Source: Desulfobacterales bacterium (GTDB lineage: Bacteria; Desulfobacterota; Desulfobacteria; Desulfobacterales; QNYZ01). From it: a DNA stretch of 10,362 nt. The position numbers were made by a program, and so were the translations under genes. Shown one piece after another: positions 7,014 through 10,362 of this stretch; position 1 is the stretch's first letter, and the number at the start of each line of letters is the position of its first letter. The stretch lies in the NCBI GenBank assembly GCA_029938515.1, contig JAOZUU010000055.1, positions 1 through 10,362 on the forward strand. Direction: 5' to 3'. The notes below the pieces were generated by a model. It did not search any database and was not told the origin of the DNA. It worked only from the letters and a program-made list of their open reading frames with translations.

Positions 7014-7876
7014 CAGCTTACCCTCCGATCGCCCCGGGCCATGTGATTTTCGATTCGCTCCTGAATGTACTGCAAGATGATGCACATGACCCAGTAGATC
7101 ATTGCCACCATGACGAGCATTTCAAGAGACTGAAAATAGCGCCGGCCGATCTTTATGGCCCGGTAGCTCAGTTCCCATACCCCCATCAGTGATACCAGGG
7201 AGGAGTCCTTGATCATGGCGATGAATTCGTTGGATACGGGCGGAATGATCACCCGGAGCGCCTGGGGAAAGATCACCCGTCGCAGCGTCTGGCGAGGGGT
7301 CATGCCCAGGGCCTTGGCCGCTTCTGTCTGGCCGATTTTGATAGACTGGATCCCTGCCCGGACGGTCTCGGTCATGTAGGCCCCGTAGCATACACCCAGT
7401 GCCAGCACACCGGCGGGGATGGCCGGCAGGGTGAACAGACGCTGGACACCTTGGATTCCCATCTCTTCCAGGGCCATTCCTACCTGCGGTAGCGCCAGAT
7501 ACCACATGTAGACCTGAACCAGCAGCGGGGTCCCGCGGATCAGCGACACATAGCCGGTGGCCAGGCTGTTGGCGATGGGGTTACTGGACAGCCGCCCCAA
7601 GGCGCCAATCACGGCCAGGATGCAGGCCAGGGCAATGGCCAGGAAAGAAACCAGCAGGGTATAGCCGATGCCGGTCATGATGAATCCCAGCCAGTTGAAC
7701 ATGAATTTGAAATCGAGGCCGATAATCACCATGGCGGCGAACAGGCCGACCAGCAGCACGGCAAAGGCAATGACCAGGTTAACTTTGAACCGTCTGCGAT
7801 CCTGGTCGATTCTGTCCAGTACAAGCTTTGCTTCCGGGGGGATGGTATCGGGTGTGGTATTCGCTAAGTCGTTCAT
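7013..7876 (-). CDS. Polar amino-acid-type ABC transporter permease (HisM/GlnP family)
   Basis: A 287-residue inner-membrane protein. A hydrophilic N-terminal tail of about 30 residues is followed by hydrophobic segments near 34-53, 63-93, 107-130, 150-167 and 250-270. The [15 protein letters not shown] stretch (112-126) and the EAA loop ([22 protein letters not shown], about 171-192, then [11 protein letters not shown]) are hallmarks of the HisMQ family and mark the contact with the ATPase. Only one permease gene is present, so it probably works as a homodimer. The start at 7876 is supported by GGAGAGG six bases upstream; an extension to 7945 has no ribosome site and crosses an inverted repeat. 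It overlaps the ATPase gene by four bases. It is separated from the binding protein gene by a terminator. Confidence 0.93.
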   Translation of the reverse strand: MNDLANTTPDTIPPEAKLVLDRIDQDRRRFKVNLVIAFAVLLVGLFAAMVIIGLDFKFMFNWLGFIMTGIGYTLLVSFLAIALACILAVIGALGRLSSNPIANSLATGYVSLIRGTPLLVQVYMWYLALPQVGMALEEMGIQGVQRLFTLPAIPAGVLALGVCYGAYMTETVRAGIQSIKIGQTEAAKALGMTPRQTLRRVIFPQALRVIIPPVSNEFIAMIKDSSLVSLMGVWELSYRAIKIGRRYFQSLEMLVMVAMIYWVMCIILQYIQERIENHMARGDRRVS

Positions 7877-7896
7877 TGGCGCCTCTCCGGGGTCTG

Positions 7897-7963
7897 AGAG
7901 CCTGTTTGAAAACTGATAAATCGGCTGCAAAAGCGTCGATTTCATAGTTTCAAAACGAGCTCT
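7897..7963. repeat. Long imperfect inverted repeat upstream of the permease gene
   Basis: Arms 7897-7923 and 7937-7963 match at about 20 of 27 positions around a 13-base loop, with perfect blocks AGAGC/GCTCT, GTTT/AAAC, AAACT/AGTTT and AAATCG/CGATTT. The repeat stops about 20 bases before the permease start. It has no T run next to it, so it is not a standard terminator. It may be a REP-like or MITE-like dispersed element, or a structured leader. No second copy occurs in this window. Confidence 0.45.
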
Positions 7964-8068
7964 GAGTGGAAATCGTTGCCGGACGTTTCGTCAAAGGGCA
8001 CGCCACCGATATCGGCGGTATCGCATCAGGTGACGGGAATCGTCCAACTCAGCTGCCATGGGTGACAT

Positions 8069-8112
8069 AAAAAAACCGGTTTCCCGCCGGCAGAGGATTG
8101 ACGGGAAACCGG
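8069..8112 (-). terminator. Intrinsic terminator after the binding protein gene
   Basis: CCGGTTTCCCG and CGGGAAACCGG (8112-8102 and 8086-8076 on the transcript strand) form a perfect 11-base-pair stem with a 15-base loop. Seven T follow at once (8075-8069). It lies 14 bases beyond the binding protein stop. It should end most transcripts there, leaving the binding protein more abundant than permease and ATPase, a common arrangement in ABC importers. Confidence 0.9.
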
Positions 8113-8126
8113 ATCGACTATTCAGG

Positions 8127-8978
8127 TTACAGGTTGGGGATCAGGTTGGTTTTGTAAAACCGCATGGACAGTTTGACCAATGTTCCATCTGCATACATCT
8201 CTTTGAGGATGTCGTTGAGTTTGGCCAACAGGGTGTCGCTGTTGGAACGGCTTTTGTCCAGGGCGAAACACAGCGGTTCATAGTAGGGCGGTTCTCCCAG
8301 CATTTTCAGGGGGCACCCGCTGCCGCATCCGGACTGAATCGCTTCAGCCAGAGTCTGGCGGGAGGTAAAGACGGCATCCAGACGCGCGCCATCACCCAGG
8401 GAGAGATCTTCGATGTGATTGGCATCGGTGGGATAAGTTTTCAGTTCACCCGGTTTCCAGGTCTGGTAGACGATCTTGACGTCTTCGATTTTCAGATCAC
8501 GCTGCAAGTACCGCTCGTTTGTCGTCTCCGTAGCGATGCCGATTTTTTTTCCGGCCAGGTCACTCAGGGTCTTGATGGTGGTATTTTTTTTGTGAATGGC
8601 AAACTGGGCCGGCGAGCTGTAATAGGGTATGGTGAACAACAGGGCCTGTTTACGCTCGGCCGTCGGGGTCATGGAGCCGATGGACACATCCCAACGTTTT
8701 CCCCATTTCCCGGCGGTAATCAGGTCCCAGTCAGGGGTGATGAATTCAATCTTGACACCCAGCCGTTTGGCCATCTCCTTGGCAACGCTGATGTCAAAAC
8801 CCTCCAGTTCACCCTTGTCGTTCAGGTAGCTCTGCGGCGCATAATTGGCATCCGTGGACACCTTGATCTCGCCCGCGAGAAGAATCTCCTCCAGCACCGT
8901 TTGACCGGCAACACTCGTACCGGCCATACACACCATCATTCCAATCAGCAATGCAACGATAAACCCGCTCTTTTTCAT
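8127..8978 (-). CDS. Periplasmic solute-binding protein, family 3 (polar amino-acid type)
   Basis: A 283-residue exported protein that should capture the substrate and deliver it to the permease. The N-terminus MKKSGFIVALLIGMMVCMAG is a signal peptide with likely cleavage around residues 24-26; the Cys at 17 lacks a lipobox, so it is probably a soluble periplasmic protein. Family features are STDANYAPQSY (41-51), GFDISVAKEMAKRLG (60-74) and SMTPTAERKQALLFTIPYY (102-120). Arg109 and Asp201 (RLDAVF) correspond by family knowledge to residues that hold the substrate carboxylate and amino group, so an alpha-amino acid ligand is likely. A CGSGC pair (218 and 222) may form a disulfide. The cleft region is rich in Trp and Tyr (Trp84, 92 and 96). 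AAAGGAG lies eight bases before the ATG. The ligand is unproven. Confidence 0.92.
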   Translation of the reverse strand: MKKSGFIVALLIGMMVCMAGTSVAGQTVLEEILLAGEIKVSTDANYAPQSYLNDKGELEGFDISVAKEMAKRLGVKIEFITPDWDLITAGKWGKRWDVSIGSMTPTAERKQALLFTIPYYSSPAQFAIHKKNTTIKTLSDLAGKKIGIATETTNERYLQRDLKIEDVKIVYQTWKPGELKTYPTDANHIEDLSLGDGARLDAVFTSRQTLAEAIQSGCGSGCPLKMLGEPPYYEPLCFALDKSRSNSDTLLAKLNDILKEMYADGTLVKLSMRFYKTNLIPNL

Positions 8979-9250
8979 CTTATCACTCCTTTCAATGAGG
9001 TTGTAACCTAAGTTAAGCGATTTTTAGGGGAGCTATGTGCCAACATATTGAGATGATAAGGTTTTCAAAAAACGGAGGCATACCCGTTGGATATGTCGAG
9101 TATTTTTGAAAGCATTAGCGCTCAATAGATTTGGTGCAGAGCGAGCTAAAAATCGATCAATTTAGGTGTAACTATCCCCCGCTCTTTTGATCGGGGGGTA
9201 AACTTTTCGCAATTCCCGATAACATCTGTAACTCGTACGACTTGCTTGCT
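8979..9250. other. Intergenic region upstream of the binding protein gene
   Basis: These 272 bases must hold the promoter of the importer, but no clear -35/-10 pair stands out; TTGAAA (9067-9062) with TATGTT (9046-9041) has a short 15-base spacer. Nested inverted repeats are present: TTTCAAAAA/TTTTTGAAA (9063-9071 with 9103-9111) enclosing AACGG/CCGTT (9071-9075 with 9084-9088). AGGTT-GT-AACCT (8998-9009) lies just upstream of the ribosome site. The GTTGTC-type operator seen ahead of the other two transcription units is absent here. Confidence 0.4.
9176..9197. repeat. GC-rich hairpin downstream of the regulator gene
   Basis: CCCCCG (9176-9181) and CGGGGG (9192-9197) form a perfect six-base stem with a 10-base loop, about 55 bases beyond the regulator stop. 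It may help end the regulator transcript, but no T run follows on either strand, so a standard intrinsic terminator is doubtful. Confidence 0.35.
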
Positions 9251-10039
9251 CTACATATCATTCTGGATAATATCATAAAGCATTCTTTCATCTTTATCCA
9301 GCGCCTGGTTCAAGGTATGGGTCTTGTAGAGGAAATAGTGAAAAAAATCGTGCCGCAGGCTATCCCGTCCGGCAATGACCAACCATCGGTTGCGGCCCCA
9401 GTTGATGCGGCACGCCTCTATATTTTTTGTGGTGAACATGCCGCCGATAAACGCATCTTTATCCACCACCAGGTCAAAGGAGCGCCCTCCCAAGTTACGT
9501 TCCACTACTTCATGCTGCGGGTGGATCACCTGGATGGCAAAGGTCTTGGGAAACGGTTCCATGAAAATGCACTTCACCTGCACCGCCCTTTTTTCAGCTT
9601 TTTTCAGGGCCCGGATGAGCGTTTCGGCCTCCTTTGGAAAAAGACGGATGTAAATCTCTTTCCGGGCGGCATCGATCATTTCCCCCGCCTTGTCCATGAC
9701 CCGCTGATACCCGGTGATGGTCCATATGAAGTCGCTATCGATAGGCGCCTGGATCTCATCCACCAGGTCTTCGAAACGACTGAGGTCATCTTCGTAGTCC
9801 CTCCGCAATTGCTTGATCAGTTCATCGGGCGGCAGTGGAACGAATAGCCCCTTGCTGGCTTCCGCGACAAAACCTCGCTTTTTTAACATGCGAAGAATAT
9901 CGTAAATTCTTGAGCGGGGGATTCCCGATCGCTTACTCAGCTGAGATCCATTTACGGGGTGGTATTGAAGGAGTGACAGGTAGGTATGTATCGCATAGTC
10001 AGACAGACCGATATTGACCATATTGTAGGAATTCTGCAT
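9251..10039 (-). CDS. TrmB-family transcriptional regulator
   Basis: A 262-residue DNA-binding protein. The N-terminal winged helix-turn-helix spans about residues 7-65: GLSDYAIHTYLSLL, then NGSQLSKRSGIPRSRIYDIL and LKKRGFV, the classic TrmB pattern. A charged segment (LIKQLRRDYEDDLSRFEDLVDEI, about 77-99) looks like a coiled coil. The C-terminal part (from about 100) resembles the PLD-like sensor domain of such regulators (AARKEIYIRLFPKEAETLI, DKDAFIGGMFTTKNIEA). TrmB proteins are commonest in archaea, where many sense sugars; the effector here is unknown. The start at 10039 is preferred, although its ribosome site is weak, because an operator-like repeat lies 13 bases upstream; an extension to 10105 would run through that site. 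Met at 10021 is an alternative. The stop is TAG. The shared operator suggests control of itself and the methyltransferase operon. Confidence 0.85.
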   Translation of the reverse strand: MQNSYNMVNIGLSDYAIHTYLSLLQYHPVNGSQLSKRSGIPRSRIYDILRMLKKRGFVAEASKGLFVPLPPDELIKQLRRDYEDDLSRFEDLVDEIQAPIDSDFIWTITGYQRVMDKAGEMIDAARKEIYIRLFPKEAETLIRALKKAEKRAVQVKCIFMEPFPKTFAIQVIHPQHEVVERNLGGRSFDLVVDKDAFIGGMFTTKNIEACRINWGRNRWLVIAGRDSLRHDFFHYFLYKTHTLNQALDKDERMLYDIIQNDM

Positions 10040-10052
10040 GTCGGAGCCATTT

Positions 10053-10072
10053 GTTGTCACAAATCGTACAAC
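10053..10072. promoter_or_regulatory. Operator-like site upstream of the TrmB regulator
   Basis: GTTGTC-N8-TACAAC has 5-base perfect arms GTTGT/ACAAC and matches the methyltransferase operon site 6090-6109 at 17 of 20 positions. It ends 13 bases before the regulator start codon and would overlap a weak -10-like TACGAT (10068-10063), which fits negative autoregulation. Confidence 0.55.
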
Positions 10073-10098
10073 TCTTTGGTTAACAGTCCGAACGCATC

Positions 10099-10113
10099 TT
10101 GTCAAGTTGACAA
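10099..10113. promoter_or_regulatory. Perfect palindrome TTGTCAA-G-TTGACAA upstream of the regulator
   Basis: Seven-base arms around one central base. On the minus strand it contains TTGACA (10105-10100), which could serve as a -35 box for the regulator, but the best -10 at 17 bases (TAACCA) is poor. It shares the TTGTC/GACAA core with the operator sites but with a much shorter spacer, so it may be a second binding site or one for another regulator. Confidence 0.4.
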
Positions 10114-10362
10114 ATGGGTTCCCGTTTCCCTTTATTTTCCTTCGACATCCAAGGGCACCGCTTTAGTAATCTACCCTAAGCCCTTGGCATTATCCCCGCT
10201 TCATCGATGGATTCATTATCAAAACAACATAATAGAATCTGTTTGACACCGATGGCTTTAAGGTGATATAGGTATAAAATCTGAAGAAACACCGAATGAT
10301 GTTTCCAGCCCTTGAATTCCTGCATAAAGAAAATTGATCGATTTTCCCGCCGATCAAGAGTT
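10114..10362. other. Non-coding right edge with inverted repeats and a possible rightward promoter
   Basis: I find no supportable gene here. CCAAGGGC/GCCCTTGG (10149-10156 with 10180-10187) forms an 8-base stem with a 23-base loop and no T run. TTGATCG/CGATCAA (10334-10340 with 10351-10357) forms a 7-base inverted repeat at the edge. TTGACA (10243-10248) with TATAGG at 18 bases (10267-10272) could be a plus-strand promoter for a gene beyond the window. Confidence 0.35.

Noticed and set aside
9018..9045. Sigma54 promoter before the binding protein (TTGGCACATAGCTCCCC)
   Set aside because: The TGGCAC half is present, but no TTGC-type -12 element follows at the required spacing.
9150..9253. Amber readthrough extending the TrmB regulator by 34 codons
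   Set aside because: The extension runs through a GC-rich hairpin and shows no domain-like sequence; the protein already has full-length family features.
1..10362. CRISPR array, insertion sequence or prophage genes
   Set aside because: No regularly spaced direct repeats, transposase, integrase or phage structural sequence was seen.

Overview
This is a bacterial window of moderate to high GC in which every gene I can support lies on the minus strand, so the cluster reads right to left. The content suggests an anaerobe that uses corrinoid-dependent methyl transfer and decodes UAG as pyrrolysine. My best guess is a Desulfobacterota sulfate reducer of the Desulfosarcina/Desulfobacterium kind. 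The lineage is inferred from gene content and base composition, not proven.

Layout in transcription order. (1) 10362-10040: non-coding DNA with several inverted repeats and a putative operator just ahead of a regulator. (2) 10039-9251: a TrmB-family transcriptional regulator. (3) 8978-6231: a polar amino-acid-type ABC importer made of a periplasmic binding protein, a strong intrinsic terminator, a permease and an ATPase. (4) 6230-5857: a regulatory region with a possible 27-codon ORF, a near-consensus promoter overlapped by a perfect inverted repeat, and a roughly 205-nt structured leader. (5) 5856-1: a tight operon of an MttB-superfamily methyltransferase without pyrrolysine, saccharopine dehydrogenase, lysine-ketoglutarate reductase, trimethylamine methyltransferase mttB, and the start of dimethylamine methyltransferase mtbB, which runs off the left edge.

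Two points stand out. First, mttB looks broken in a plain reading, but the only interruption is one in-frame TAG at the family's pyrrolysine site. It is therefore best annotated as one intact 498-residue pyrrolysine protein. Second, both enzymes of the saccharopine route of lysine breakdown sit between two MttB-family genes and share the cluster with an amino-acid importer. A system that imports an N-methylated amino acid (possibly a methylated lysine), removes its methyl groups to a corrinoid protein and oxidises the lysine skeleton is a reasonable hypothesis. The substrate is not shown by the sequence.

The regulator and the methyltransferase operon share an operator-like site (17 of 20 positions identical). 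This suggests that the TrmB protein controls both its own gene and the catabolic operon. No corrinoid protein, MtbA, RamA-type activase, pylTSBCD gene, rRNA, tRNA, CRISPR array or insertion sequence was seen in the window.
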